From the NCBI GenBank assembly GCA_030407315.1, contig JALQPE010002403.1, positions 310,001 to 374,000 on the forward strand: 64,000 nt of DNA. Reading direction: 5' to 3'. The position numbers were made by a program, and so were the translations under genes. The stretch is from Asparagopsis taxiformis (lineage: Eukaryota > Rhodophyta > Florideophyceae > Bonnemaisoniales > Bonnemaisoniaceae). The notes under the pieces are model-generated. The model searched no databases and was not told where the DNA came from. It saw only the letters and a list, made by a program, of their open reading frames with translations. This document shows positions 50,014 through 60,564 of the stretch, one piece after another. The number at the start of each line of letters is the position of its first letter. The first letter of the stretch is position 1.

Positions 50014-51444
50014 CTAGTTTTGCATTCTCGGAGCCGGAGGAATCTCGGCAGGTGTATGCTCCGCATTGCGTTGATGTCTTGCCAGACTGGATTTCAGCGC
50101 AAACGACTTTTTGCACACATTGCACACATGCTTCTTCGGCGTTTGCTGGTGCGTTCTCTGATGTGCCGTCAAGTTGTATCGCGTTCCAAACGCTTTGCCG
50201 CATTGACATTTGTGATCCCTCTTCTTCAAATGCACAGTGTCCACATGCATTTTCATATGCGGACGCTGACCAAAATTTCTCGCGCAGTACGTACACGTCC
50301 ACTTTTTCTCGCCACGATGCGTAGTGGCAATGTGCCTCTTCAGTGAATCCACACGATTGAAAGCGTTGGAGCACTGTTGACACTGATAGTCACGTCGTGC
50401 ACTGTGCTTGGATTGCATGTGCACTTTGAGATTGTAGCGACGCGTGAAGCAGCTCTTGCAGATCGGACACGATAGACCTGGCGATGTGGCAACTGATGTG
50501 GGCGATTCGCCACCGCTCGGCACCATATTAGCAATGGGCGCAGCTGCAGCATTGGACGGCTGCGACACTGATTGCAACAGTGTGGGTGGTGTAACGGTAA
50601 CAGTAGAGAAAGCGGGCGAAGTCGGCGAATAATGCGTCTCCTGAATAGCGCTGCTATCCACACGACCATCGGCCTTGGGCTTTGTCAAATCTTGTATACT
50701 GATCTGATTAGAACCTATTGCTCGCCTCTGCGCATCATCCTGGGCAGTGATGGACATTAATGCGGACGGTTGGGACGGTAACAATTGCTGCGCACCAGTA
50801 CGCGTCACATTTCTGTTGAGCATAATTTGGCTATGGTTTTCGACAGACTGCGGCGGCTGCTGCTGCTGCGGCGGCGGCTGCTGTTGCTGCGGTTGTTGCT
50901 TTTGTGGCATCTGCATCTGGAATGCCGAGACCGATGAACCCTGCAATAAGACCTGGGGATGGGGGATAGCACCGGTCTGCTGGTTATAAGAGAGGTGCGG
51001 CATCGACTGGGGCACTTGAAGGGAAAACTGTGAGTGTGCGTTTTGAATAGCAGACGAGTGGCCATTAATGGACGAATGTGGATTAGCAATGGGCTGGCGG
51101 CTGGTGTTATCCACATCCTGAGCGACCAGTACCTGTCTTTCAATGGAACGCTGCTGTTGATCGATGGGAATGGGCATGGGCATCGACATGTGCATGCCGA
51201 CGTTCATCGCGAGGGAATCTTGTTCTGTATCTGGAAGGAAAGCGTCCATAACGGACTGCACTTGTCCATGGGGGATCTGATCGTGTGTGATATGATCCTG
51301 AGAGAACGCGGAGGAAACGAGTGCAGCTTGCATATCCTGTGGACGGCTGGTGGTCGGTAAAGCAGCAAAGTTGATGAGATCGTCGCCCACTACATCCACC
51401 TCATCAGCGTGTTTAAACTGCTGATGAGAAAGGGCCGGGAGCAT
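50014..51444 (-). CDS. Glutamine-rich C2H2 zinc-finger transcription factor
   Basis: The first in-frame ATG is at 51444 (MLPALSHQQF), giving 476 residues. Five C2H2-type fingers lie near the C-terminus (about 340-465): CPICKSCFTRRYNLKVH, CQQCSNAFNRVDSLKRH, CTYCARNFGQRPHMKMH, CQCGKAFGTRYNLTAH (C-x-C spacing) and CNVCKKSFALKSSLARH. Upstream are glutamine-rich segments (KQQPQQQQPPPQQQQ near 195), as in activation domains. The frame is open with no ATG up to 51888, through a 24-codon polyglutamine run (51553-51624). An ATG at 51958 opens a different frame with histidine/glutamine/proline-rich content that looks like a natural N-terminus. So the true gene probably starts at 51958, and the two frames are joined by a short intron or a length change in the CAG/CAA run (see findings). 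Confidence 0.8.
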   Translation of the reverse strand: MLPALSHQQFKHADEVDVVGDDLINFAALPTTSRPQDMQAALVSSAFSQDHITHDQIPHGQVQSVMDAFLPDTEQDSLAMNVGMHMSMPMPIPIDQQQRSIERQVLVAQDVDNTSRQPIANPHSSINGHSSAIQNAHSQFSLQVPQSMPHLSYNQQTGAIPHPQVLLQGSSVSAFQMQMPQKQQPQQQQPPPQQQQPPQSVENHSQIMLNRNVTRTGAQQLLPSQPSALMSITAQDDAQRRAIGSNQISIQDLTKPKADGRVDSSAIQETHYSPTSPAFSTVTVTPPTLLQSVSQPSNAAAAPIANMVPSGGESPTSVATSPGLSCPICKSCFTRRYNLKVHMQSKHSARRDYQCQQCSNAFNRVDSLKRHIATTHRGEKKWTCTYCARNFGQRPHMKMHVDTVHLKKRDHKCQCGKAFGTRYNLTAHQRTHQQTPKKHVCNVCKKSFALKSSLARHQRNAEHTPAEIPPAPRMQN

Positions 51445-51958
51445 GGTCTGATGTTGGGCTTGTGGGGACTGATGCGGGGGCTGTTGCGATGTGTGTTGAA
51501 CGGCGGCATGATGGTGCGACTGGCGCGAGTGCGGGAGCGACAAATGGTGAGTTTGCTGCTGCTGTTGTTGCTGTTGCTGTTGTTGCTGCTGTTGTTGTTG
51601 TTGTTGTTGTTGTTGTTGCTGCTGGCTGAGAGGATATGTGGCTGCTGCAGGGATAGTGGCTGGGAGGTCTGTGTTGACTGAGGCTGTGGTTGCTGCTGCT
51701 GCTGCTGTGGGGCGGTTGATGTTGCTGCTGCTGGGCCTGATGGTGGTGATAGGTGGTGTAGTGGTTGGAGTGGGGTAAAGAAACGTGGGGTAGGAAGGAA
51801 GAGTGTGGAGCGGAGGGGGGATGGGATTGCACAGTTTGGAAATCTTGCTGAAGTGGATCCTGGGGCGGATTTCTTTCGCGTTTGGGGGTTAGTACGGACG
51901 AGGCGATGGGTCTTCGGTGGGGACGGGACATGGCAGCGGAGTTGTGCACGGCGCTCAT
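51445..51958 (-). other. Probable N-terminal coding part of the C2H2 gene, in a shifted frame
   Basis: From ATG 51958 a frame with MSAVHNSAAMSRPHRRP and then H/Q/S/P-rich content (HHHQAQQQQHQPPH) runs into the CAG/CAA repeat. Beyond the repeat it reads threonine and alanine runs, while the zinc-finger frame reads glutamine. The frame must change near 51550-51780. No GT..AG pair of the size seen in other introns is obvious. Confidence 0.4.
51553..51624 (-). repeat. CAG/CAA polyglutamine repeat
   Basis: A mixed CAG/CAA array encodes 24 consecutive glutamines in the zinc-finger frame. Such runs vary in length by slippage and are a common source of assembly error. Confidence 0.85.
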
Positions 51959-53538
51959 TTGGCGGAGTGTCTAGAGGGCAGGTCGATGGGTGGGGAGAGA
52001 GTCGGGAATTTTTGAGTCGGGAATACAGAGAGCGGAAGGAGATGTACGCGTGGTAACGGGAGCAAGGAATGGGCGAGGGGGGGAGGAGGAGTGTGGGGAC
52101 GCGGGAAACGAGCAATGAGGCATAGAAAAAGTGATAGAGGAGCGGAGGAGAGGTGAGGAGCTGTGCGGTGTGGTGTGGTGCGGTGCGGGTGGAGAAGAGG
52201 AGCGTGGCGGTGATAGGCTTGGGGAGTGGAGCTGAGGTGTTGTGAATATGTAGAAAAAAACGGAGCGATTGAGGATGTGTTGGGGGTATTGCATCGATGA
52301 GTGGCACGAGCACAGCACAGGAGCGGACGGGGGTCGGGACAAGAGAGTGTGACAGGAGGGGCGTGGCGGTGGGGCGTGGCGGGCCATGGCAGTGACTGGC
52401 TCGGTAGCGCGTCGCGTAGCGTCTCACCGCTTTGCATCGTCAGTGCGTGCGTATGCGCAAGCGGAGCGGAGCGGCGCGGGGACGGCGCAATGCGATGCGA
52501 TGCGGCGCGGCGCATGCAATTTGGGGTATCATGTGGTATGAGAAAAAACGGCGTGTGCAGTGCTGAGCAGTGCAGTGCAGTATAGTGCAGCCGTGAAGGT
52601 GTGGGCGCGCGCGGGGGTGCAGTGGCGGCGGCTGTCTGGTCAATAGTGTGCATGGCCAGTACTGCGTTTAACGGAAGGTGCGCAAGCGCAGTTGGGCGGC
52701 GCGAGCAGCGAGTGGCTGTCCACGGCCCGTGGCCTTGCACGCCGATATAACATGTGCGCATAACATCTCACGTATTGGGCCATGCATGGTATCGACATCA
52801 TACGCGTGACATGGTTCCAACTGCTGCCCATGCAGTCATATCCCAAAGTTGGGCGTCACTCATGCAACCCTGATTCCACTTGGACACGCACGGAGCCTGC
52901 AGTACTGTAGATGTGGCTGCCGCCGTGGTCACACGACTCATGCTCAACCCATCGGGCCCATTTCTTCGCGCCCAATCAACGGTGTAAGTTAGCCGCTTTC
53001 CTTGTATCTCTCGGCGTACAATCATTACAATTCATAATTATAACGATCAAATCAGCACGTTCCACATGGTGCTGTATCCGCTTGCCGCGCACAGTGGCGC
53101 TTCCAGCAATGGGCATCATGCAGCAGCAGCTCGAGCGAGCGGTCGGTCGGTCGCTCCCGCGCGCCCGCCATTGACCCAGCCCTGCATCGATTCTATATTG
53201 CTGCGTACGTCTCATACACGCCCCCGTCTCATGTCAAACTCATACTGTATCGCGGTAGAAGACTGTAAGCAGAGGTAGGCCGTTATAGCGTTGCGCAGCA
53301 GACGGGGGTGAGTGAGTAAGTGAGTGTGTAATGTATTTTTGGTTATTGTTGTTGGTGTGCGTGCGTGACCGTTACAATCGCGGGGCGTGGTGCACCGTTG
53401 CCCAACGCAGCATAGCGGGCAAACGGGCAGGTGTGCGGGCAGGCGGGCGGGCGAGCGAGCAAGCGAGCAGCCTCGTCAGTCGCGCAGGACTAAATGCCAA
53501 GCGACGCGATATATTGATTGAGCCAAAAAGCAAAAATT

Positions 53539-53571
53539 GCTATGCTATACTATGCTATGCTATACTCAGTG
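53539..53571 (+). repeat. Short tandem TATGC/TATAC repeat
   Basis: Alternating CTATG and CTATA pentamers repeat about six times. It may be a local slippage product; no function is seen. Confidence 0.6.
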
Positions 53572-55084
53572 CCCAATGCAGCCCGGCACTTTGTTTTTGG
53601 AGCACCACTTGATTACGCGACCCAACCAGCAATTGTATACTACTGTACAATGCATGTGGCGCCACGCCAAACGACGCCACGCAGCAGCACCGCACAGCGG
53701 CCGTTCCAATGCATGCATCCGACGCACTGCACATGCTCAACACAATCATTGTTCGCTCATTCGATCAATCGATCCTGCAAGGAAGCAAGCGCAAACACAC
53801 TCACCGCTGTTTCCTCACACTCGCATACTGCCTCGTTCTCTCTCAAGAAACAGCAAACTAGCAACTCACCAAATCATCGACCTTCATTTCTCGTCACGTA
53901 CCGCCGCCGCCATCTACCATTCATTCATCCTCCACAAATCGATCGTTGCCACCAACCAAGCCCGTCTGCCTGCAGCAGCGAGTGATTTCACGCGCACAAT
54001 TGATGCTGTCAGAAACATGTCTACTGTATGTTGTGCCATTGCCTTGAACAATGCTGATATTTTTAGGAAACTGCGCTGCCAGCTCACCTCGTGCACTATC
54101 TGCCACCGCAACAACAACAAGTCAACTGCAGCCGCTCCGCTCTGCTCCGCACCACACCACACCGCATCGCCGCCATTGACGAGCGGCCGACCGATCGACA
54201 AAGCCACGCCGCACCATCCCTGTCGCAAAAAGGGTTGTTAGCCGCATGTGCGTTGCGTTGCATAGCGCCGCGCTAGCGCTGCTTGTTTATGTCATCGACG
54301 CAACCGCGCGCCGCGCTGTCGTACCTCTTCGCGGATCATCAATCCGAAGCCGGCAGCCACTCACTCAGCCGTGCGTCGCTTTGCAACTCTCAACAACACG
54401 CGACATGCAGTCTGCCATGTTACCTCAGTCGACGGATCCGGGTCGCGCCGACGGCAGAGTGATCACGACGGCGCGCGCACAGCGCGCCACACCACAGCGC
54501 GCTGCTCAGCGTAGCGTCGCGTCGCCGCGCACAGCGTTGCTCGCTTGATTGCAAAACATCAGGTGCAGTCCAATAGCGCGTGTCCGTGTCACGCACGTCG
54601 ACATGAAAAGGATGGAACGGTACAAAACGTTATATTTTTAGAAAGACGACTATTCTACCTTCGATCAACATGTTGAATTTTTTTCTCCGTCACGCTCTCG
54701 CGCACTCACACGACTCGCCAAGAATTAGTGAGCGAGCGAATCAACGCCCCAAACGCCCGTCCAACTCGACCACGTCAACAATAACAACGATATACAGTTG
54801 GTGCTGTCGTCACGTTGCACTCACTGCCCGCCCCGAAGCGCACCCACCATCCACGCCAAGCCACGCCACCGCTACTCCGCACTGCGCAACGGAGCAGCAC
54901 AGCGCAGCGGCGCGGTGCACCGGTCCGCCGCACGAGCACACCCCGCGCTCAACACCTTCCAGAACTTGATCGTCCATAGATCTTTTGCAAATTTCACGAG
55001 CGAGTGAATTGTATCAACTATCTTCTAATGATATACGTGGAGAGTACACAGCGACAGCACAATTACAGCCCACTTCTCCTTGAT

Positions 55085-55234
55085 TTACAAACACTTTTCG
55101 CATGTCGCAACGAAACGGAAACGCAACATTCGTTTCTCCCCGCACTTCATACAGCGCGCCACATTTGAAACATTATAACACGCAATTTCTACCCCAAACT
55201 TTTCGCTAAAAGCAATGATATCAGCGCTTTCCAT
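55085..55234 (-). CDS. Possible 49-residue protein with a zinc-ribbon-like C-x2-C pair
   Basis: A frame from ATG 55234 encodes 49 residues ending CMKCGEKRMLRFRFVATCEKCL, with two C-x2-C pairs 14 residues apart, like a small zinc ribbon. A CAG at the 5' side (GTCAG|GTGTT, near 55247) could also be a splice acceptor, making this the last exon of a longer gene. I found no upstream exon. It is kept because the cysteine spacing is unlikely by chance but not impossible in a 4.6-kb gap. Confidence 0.3.
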   Translation of the reverse strand: MESADIIAFSEKFGVEIACYNVSNVARCMKCGEKRMLRFRFVATCEKCL

Positions 55235-56600
55235 TTTGCAACACCTGACGTGCTTGTCGTCTTGACCTAAGCTCAACGACTAGTTTACCATTTTCCATAT
55301 CGCACATGCTCGTGGCTGCATCCACTATTATACGTGTATCCGCTCCCAATTGCTTCACTGTAATTGAACCGATCAATTCACCATAACGTTAGAATTATAG
55401 CACCCAATTCTTGCCTCTCACACCGTGTATACACACTACCTGCTCCCGTTGATTCACCCACCACCGTTCAATCTTATATTCACCGTCTATTTCTCGTCAC
55501 ACTTCGGCCACCCCATACCTCGCTCCCAAATCATACAACATTCTCCAATGACTATGCTGCCAATTGCATCCCATTTACCCCCATCCCACACACCCACACG
55601 CAAACGGCTCGGAAACTTGCCGCTATCACCTCACACAAGGTGGTATTCCCACTTGCCGTGCCCAACCGTCTATCATACCCATCGAATGCTACAATCCGTT
55701 GCGCAGCCGTCACACCAACCAATCCCCACTTGCATCCATAAACCAAAACGGGATGATCAAACCTTCATAATACGATCCCATTACATCAATCCCGTGTATC
55801 GATATAGCTTCCCTTGATACCCGTATCTAGCCATTCAATCATCTATCCAAACCACCCAATCTGTGCCAATATCACCTGGATCTCAAGAAACTTTGCATGC
55901 ACTACTCCACACTACTCACTCCCTATTTTCTTCGCCGCATCGATACCGCAATGCCTATTTCAAATACAATATCAATCCAACACTCAACTATTCGCTCTTG
56001 ATTCGCCCTGTTGTTTGACGCACATGTCTCTATGAGCCGTCCCGACACATATGAATCCAATTGTTCCACACGTCTATGCCATTTTCAACTAGTCGTACAT
56101 ACTGCCCCCTCTATCTGTTGGGGACGGCAATGATGTGTCAGTCTCATCAAGAGGCGTGGCATAAGCGCTCGCCCGTTGATAATTGAAATGCTATCATCAA
56201 CATATCAATTCAAACGCCGACATGTAATCCAACCGTACATCTGTTTGAAAGAGGACGGATTGGGAAACGCATGTACCTGCCGGCTCCGTAATGTAATTAC
56301 CCGAAAAGGTAATTGAATCATCAACATTTTAATGCAACCGTATAGAAACTGAAAAACCTCTGTGCTGCCGTTCATAGGTACCTCCGGAGATCATCCAGCA
56401 TGACATTCAGAGATACTTGTGAACCTCGTACCAACCTGCCGCTGATACTATAATCTCAAACTGTGACTATTATTCCTGTCATTTTTACGTCTAGGGTTTT
56501 TTTCCCAAACCATCATTTTGTCTGTCCCTACAAACCCCATTCTTTAACAAACAAGCTCACTTCTCACCCACCAAATCAGTTGCATTTTCTCCAAAGCACC

Positions 56601-57665
56601 ATGGTATCCGCTGCGTTCACCCCGACCGTCTCTGTCACGACTGCGCGAGCCTTCAAGGGCCGCAGCGTGGACGCACGTCGTCCATCGTCTGGCACCGCGC
56701 TAAAAATGTCAGTAGCGGACAACTATATGGCAAAAACAGTCGTTCGCGAGTCCAAACAGGCTGCCACCCCATTTGGAACGTACACTGTGCAATGCACAGA
56801 GGGCACAGCCAGCAGCAACAGCGCAGAATCGAAGCGTGTAGCCGCTCTGGCCACTGAATTCCGTCTGCGTCAAAGCAGTGCATCTGCGGCGTATGCTGAT
56901 CTGTACGCGACGCGTCGTGCAGCCATTGTGAATGCCGCCGGGTCGCACGTGGCTGAATCGTACGCAATTTCATTCCCGGTGCGTGCAGCCGCCAGTGTCA
57001 TCGGACGTGCCGAGGCACTACGCGCTTGCAACAGATATTTTGGACCGGTGGACGCCGCGAGTCGGTATATGCATGATTGTGTCGACAGACAGTACAAGGC
57101 TATGAAGGTGCCATATGGAACGTACACCACTGCCTGTTGTGATGGTACGACGGGCGGAATGGCGGAGGATGCACGCGTGTCGGCTCTGGCGGCCGAGTTT
57201 CGGGCAAAGCAGTTTTCGACGTCGGCCAAGGAGCAGATGAGGTACAATGCTTCACTGGAGGCTATCTACCAGGGACGTGGATGCACGTACGAGGAAGATG
57301 AGTGGCTCAAGTTTCCGAAGATGGCCGGTGCGATGCGTACGTCTACTGGTGTCTATGCTGCTCTCAAGGCTGGCACGGGTGGCATTGTGGCTGGGGTGTA
57401 TCAACTCGCTCCCATTGATGAGAGAATTAAGAATGATGAAAATGTTTTGGCGATTTGGCCGCGTTTTGAAATGAGACCCGCCATCGAGAAGAAGAGGAGC
57501 CCCTGGAATCCGAGTCCGCTCAAGGATTATTCGTACATGAGCCAGGCGGCTCTCAAGTTTGGAATTGAGGCGCAGACGAATCCGTTTGTGGAGAGCCCGT
57601 ATCAGGGATGGACGTCTGGATGGAAGACGAAGAGTGTGCTCACCGCGGAATACGAGACTTCATAA
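56601..57665 (+). CDS. Phycoerythrin gamma subunit (phycobilisome rod linker), nucleus-encoded
   Basis: The 354-residue protein starts at ATG 56601 in a good context (CACCATGG); the open frame continues upstream only from a GTG. Residues 1-37 are a typical red algal plastid transit peptide (Ala/Thr/Ser/Arg-rich, then ALKMSVA). The mature part has two similar repeats: 47-110 (PFGTYTVQC..A-L-A-T-E-F-R) and about 160-222 (PYGTYTTACC..A-L-A-A-E-F-R). Such duplication is characteristic of gamma chains, which sit in the central hole of phycoerythrin hexamers and join rods while carrying bilins. Cysteines at 65, 143, 160, 179, 180 and 228 are candidates for bilin attachment; which ones bind is unknown. 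An AATAAA signal lies about 60 bases after the stop. No intron is seen. Confidence 0.9.
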   Translation: MVSAAFTPTVSVTTARAFKGRSVDARRPSSGTALKMSVADNYMAKTVVRESKQAATPFGTYTVQCTEGTASSNSAESKRVAALATEFRLRQSSASAAYADLYATRRAAIVNAAGSHVAESYAISFPVRAAASVIGRAEALRACNRYFGPVDAASRYMHDCVDRQYKAMKVPYGTYTTACCDGTTGGMAEDARVSALAAEFRAKQFSTSAKEQMRYNASLEAIYQGRGCTYEEDEWLKFPKMAGAMRTSTGVYAALKAGTGGIVAGVYQLAPIDERIKNDENVLAIWPRFEMRPAIEKKRSPWNPSPLKDYSYMSQAALKFGIEAQTNPFVESPYQGWTSGWKTKSVLTAEYETS

Positions 57666-58561
57666 TATAATTTGATTATCGGTGGCTAATAGTTTTTTTC
57701 ATACGTAGTTTCGACAACTGGGAATAAAGAATGCTGCGAAAGACAGTTGTCATGAGTTGAATATGGCTTGGATATTGGGCAAGAAACAAATGGAAACAAT
57801 GTAGAGTAATTTGTAATTGGGTGGACGCGTGGAAAGAATGAACGGTTACCCTTGTTACGAGGGAGCGGCGAGCGCGAGCACGCATTAAAGAACAGACGGT
57901 AGCAAAAAAGCGGCGGACATCGCCCCCGGATTGACTGGACAATCGAATCGTGTATGACGATTTGCGCAGTTGACTGTCAAACTCGAACCATCAACCACAT
58001 CGGCGCAGCAGCCAAAAATAAGGGCCAGACTACCGCACATTGGCCCAGCAGGAATTTGTATTCCCCACGTCGCACCAACGAGATACCCTGCACCAGTCAA
58101 CCACCCCATGCACCAATGGCTATCGACTGCCAACAACAGATACAAATGCAATTGAAAAAAATCTGTACGATTTTACCACGTGTGCGGCTCACAATTTTCC
58201 CCCAATACGCTGCAGACAAGTGGTACTCGTTGCGCCGTTATGGTGCGAGCTCACTGGCATGCCAGATCGTGCTGTCGTACATTCTGCCGCTCCCATGGCA
58301 TCTCATATATTGCCCAGCTGTCATCTGTGTAAATTCTCGCGATTTTCTACACTATTCGTCCACGGTGACCACGCCGCATTCCCACTCTACGCTACCGAAC
58401 AAGTAAAATCAGACCCAATTTCGGCCCTCCATCCGCCCGACCTCTCCTCGTCGACACTATAACAATCCACCAGCCGTCGTCGATCCGATACAGCCCATCT
58501 GGTCACCGACCCGACCCGGCCAATCAGCCTGTCCACCAGCCAGCAACGCCCACCCACCGCC
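57666..58561. other. Intergenic region, no gene seen
   Basis: About 900 bases lie between the phycoerythrin gamma gene and the TMEM53-like gene, both on the plus strand. The last 100 bases are C-rich with CCGACC and CCAGCC units, as in other leaders. A minus-strand frame at 57885-58151 starts only with TTG and is not called. Confidence 0.5.
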
Positions 58562-59704
58562 ATGACAACCGCTTTTGCAGCGCCGCTTCCGCCGCGCGCC
58601 GCGCCCGCACGCCGCCCCCCAGCCGCCACAGCCGGTCCGAACAACGTCGTGACGACGGGCAAGAAGCGTGTACGCGCGCTCATGTACGGCGCTGGCGGCG
58701 CCTTCCGTGGCCTGGCCGACCGACGTGAGCAAATTAGCGAGCTGGTTCGCATGTCCGGCGGCCATTTCTCTGGCTTTGGCGGACGTCATGGTGGCAATGG
58801 TGATGACGATGACGACTGGAATGTCGACCCTTCGTGGGGCGCTGCACCGGGCGTTCATGTCGTTATGCGCGGCCGATCCGACGAGGCTTACCGTGCCGCC
58901 GTGGCACAGCTCATTGCCATGAGCACTGCGTTGGCCCCCAAGCCGTCGGCGTTTGTGGACCCGTCGGTTCCGGTCGTTGTGATTCTCAGCTGGATGGGCG
59001 CACAGCAGAAGCATCTTGCAAAGTACAAGTCGTTCTATGAGGATTTGGGCTATGAAGTGCACTGTGTGCTGAATGATCTTTGTACCGCTATTGTTCCCTC
59101 TGCTAGTCGTGCACAAGCGAAGCGTATTGGTGATTTTATTGCGGGACAACCAGAGGGGCGTCCTGTGTTTGTGCACGCTTTCTCAATTGGAACTGGTATT
59201 TATGGACTGCTGTTGGATAGTCTTCGCCATGAGACGGACAAGTTGCAGCAGTTCAGAAAAAAGATAGTAGGCGTTGTGTTTGATTCTGGACCGGCTCCGA
59301 TTTTCCCTAATGATGTCGCAAAGGGATTGCATACGGTGTGTCCGATGATTTCAAAGGCTGTTTGGGAGCCAATTGCATCGACCTTTTTCTTTGTCACAAA
59401 GGCGCGCGCCTCTTTCAGCAAGAGTGAGGCTGCGTTGGCAACTTTCCAGTTCCCGTCGCCACAGCTCTACTTTTACTCGGGTGACGACAAGGTGATCCCG
59501 AACATTAAGATTGCCGTGGAAGAATTCATTGAGAACAATAAGCAGCGCGGTGTGGAAGTGTACAACAAGTTCTGGGAAAAGTCTATGCACGCTTCTCACC
59601 TCAAGATGCATCGCGAGGAATACCTTGCCAACCTCAACAGTTTCCTATCTCGCTGCATGGAGCTGAAAGGGAAAGCGCTTCCATCGGCCGTACCCGCCAA
59701 GTAG
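58562..59704 (+). CDS. TMEM53/DUF829-family alpha/beta-hydrolase-like protein, probably plastid
   Basis: The 380-residue protein starts at ATG 58562. Residues 1-60 are Ala/Pro/Arg-rich and look like a plastid transit peptide. The DUF829 domain begins near residue 137 with VVVILSWMGAQQKHLAKY, followed by Y-x-x-L-G-Y-E-V. A nucleophile-elbow equivalent HAFSIGTGIYG lies near 203. PQLYFYSGDDKVIP near 300 gives an Asp, and SMHASHLKMHREEY near 340 gives a His, so a Ser-Asp-His triad is possible. Human TMEM53 is a nuclear-envelope protein; plant members include plastid proteins. Substrate and reaction are unknown. A glycine- and aspartate-rich insertion lies near 65-90. Confidence 0.8.
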   Translation: MTTAFAAPLPPRAAPARRPPAATAGPNNVVTTGKKRVRALMYGAGGAFRGLADRREQISELVRMSGGHFSGFGGRHGGNGDDDDDWNVDPSWGAAPGVHVVMRGRSDEAYRAAVAQLIAMSTALAPKPSAFVDPSVPVVVILSWMGAQQKHLAKYKSFYEDLGYEVHCVLNDLCTAIVPSASRAQAKRIGDFIAGQPEGRPVFVHAFSIGTGIYGLLLDSLRHETDKLQQFRKKIVGVVFDSGPAPIFPNDVAKGLHTVCPMISKAVWEPIASTFFFVTKARASFSKSEAALATFQFPSPQLYFYSGDDKVIPNIKIAVEEFIENNKQRGVEVYNKFWEKSMHASHLKMHREEYLANLNSFLSRCMELKGKALPSAVPAK

Positions 59705-60085
59705 GCAAGACATGATTGGCCTGCTTTGGAAATGATTGTTTGCAGCCCATTTGTAGATGCATATCGCCCTAGCCGTAGTAAAGTTTACTTTTTATGGAAA
59801 CACTGACCTAAAGAAATTACATAACTTGAGCCCATGCCGCGGAAATAGTCGGCTTGTGTCGTTTCGCGGTGTATTAGCAGCGTAGAAAGCGGTGACAGCT
59901 CGGGCCATCTGTGCGTCAACGGAATAAGTATGATATCTGCGAAAGTGATGTTTACGGTGACACCATCGCCTCGTTATATCCACATAAATTACTCGCTACG
60001 CCTCTCGTCTTCCTCTGCGCCGCTATTTTCGCCTACGCAAGATCTTGGATTGTCCAATAGATTGATTATTCGACACCATAATCTT
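59705..60085. other. Intergenic spacer between convergent genes
   Basis: The 381-base gap separates the TMEM53-like and prefoldin stops and should hold both 3' ends. No gene is seen. Confidence 0.5.
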
Positions 60086-60564
60086 CTACTCTTCAAGATT
60101 GATAGTCTATAGGACGAGGACGGAAACGCACAAATGTCAGAAAAACAACGCCAACGAAGCCGTCTTTCTCAACTTGACCTGATACATACCTTTCCAAACT
60201 TGGCATACAACTTTGCTTTGAGCGCAGTCATAGCATCCAAAATAGTTTTCAACTCGTCCTCCCATTCTTCAATATTGGTGGATAATTCAGAAACAGTTCG
60301 TTCGAGCGCAGTCTCGATCTGCTCCTTGTCGTCCAGGATGAACACATCCCCCACGGCGTGATGAACGGGTGCGTCGTCATCCTGAAGCATGAGTTCGTCC
60401 GACGCATCGTTATGTATCTGGATCAGTTTTTGGCGCGCTGCGATCTTGATCTTGAGTTCATTCTTTCGCGCGAGATGGCGCGAAAACTTGTTGATGCTGT
60501 CCTTGTCGCTAACGGTCATCACAATGTCTGGACGCTCATCTTCCTTGTTGATTTCCATGACCAT
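60086..60564 (-). CDS. PFDN4: Prefoldin subunit 4, two exons
   Basis: Exons 60190-60564 and 60086-60106 join in phase 0 to give 131 residues from ATG 60564. It shows the beta-type prefoldin pattern: N-terminal helix INKFSRHLARKNELK, D-A-S-D-E-L-M-L, the central hairpin VGDVFILDDKE, and C-terminal coiled coil ending LYAKFGK. Splicing adds TINLEE, which matches the conserved ending F-G-x-x-I-N-L-E of PFDN4; the unspliced frame would end in VCIRSS. Prefoldin is a hexameric jellyfish-shaped chaperone that hands nascent actin and tubulin to CCT. Length is normal (about 130). Confidence 0.92.
60107..60189 (-). other. Intron of the prefoldin 4 gene
   Basis: The 83-base intron starts GTATGT at 60189 and ends TATAG at 60107, with a CTGAC branch-like site and a T/C-rich tract before the acceptor. 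Its last exon is only 21 bases, including the stop. Confidence 0.85.

Larger units (their letters stand above)
51959..56600. other. 4.6-kb region without a convincing gene
   Basis: The region lies between the C2H2 gene (minus strand) and the phycoerythrin gamma gene (plus strand). 52060-52260 is purine-rich on the plus strand, as expected for a C/T-rich leader of the C2H2 gene. Several composition-biased frames (for example 53537-54241 and 54670-54969) lack domains. Short repeats occur at 52557-52586 (GTGCAGT units), 53430-53472 (GGCGGGCGAGCGAGC units) and 53539-53571. The only small frame with a motif is the minus-strand one at 55085-55234. Confidence 0.5.

Noticed and set aside
53537..54241. 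234-codon plus-strand frame in the large gap
   Set aside because: Begins in a short tandem repeat, contains no recognisable domain and has irregular composition.
57955..57990. B-box-like GGTTCGAGT on the minus strand suggesting a tRNA
   Set aside because: Flanking bases do not form a T-arm or acceptor stem.
57885..58151. Minus-strand frame with hydrophobic stretch
   Set aside because: Starts only with TTG and has no family resemblance; probably leader DNA of the next gene.
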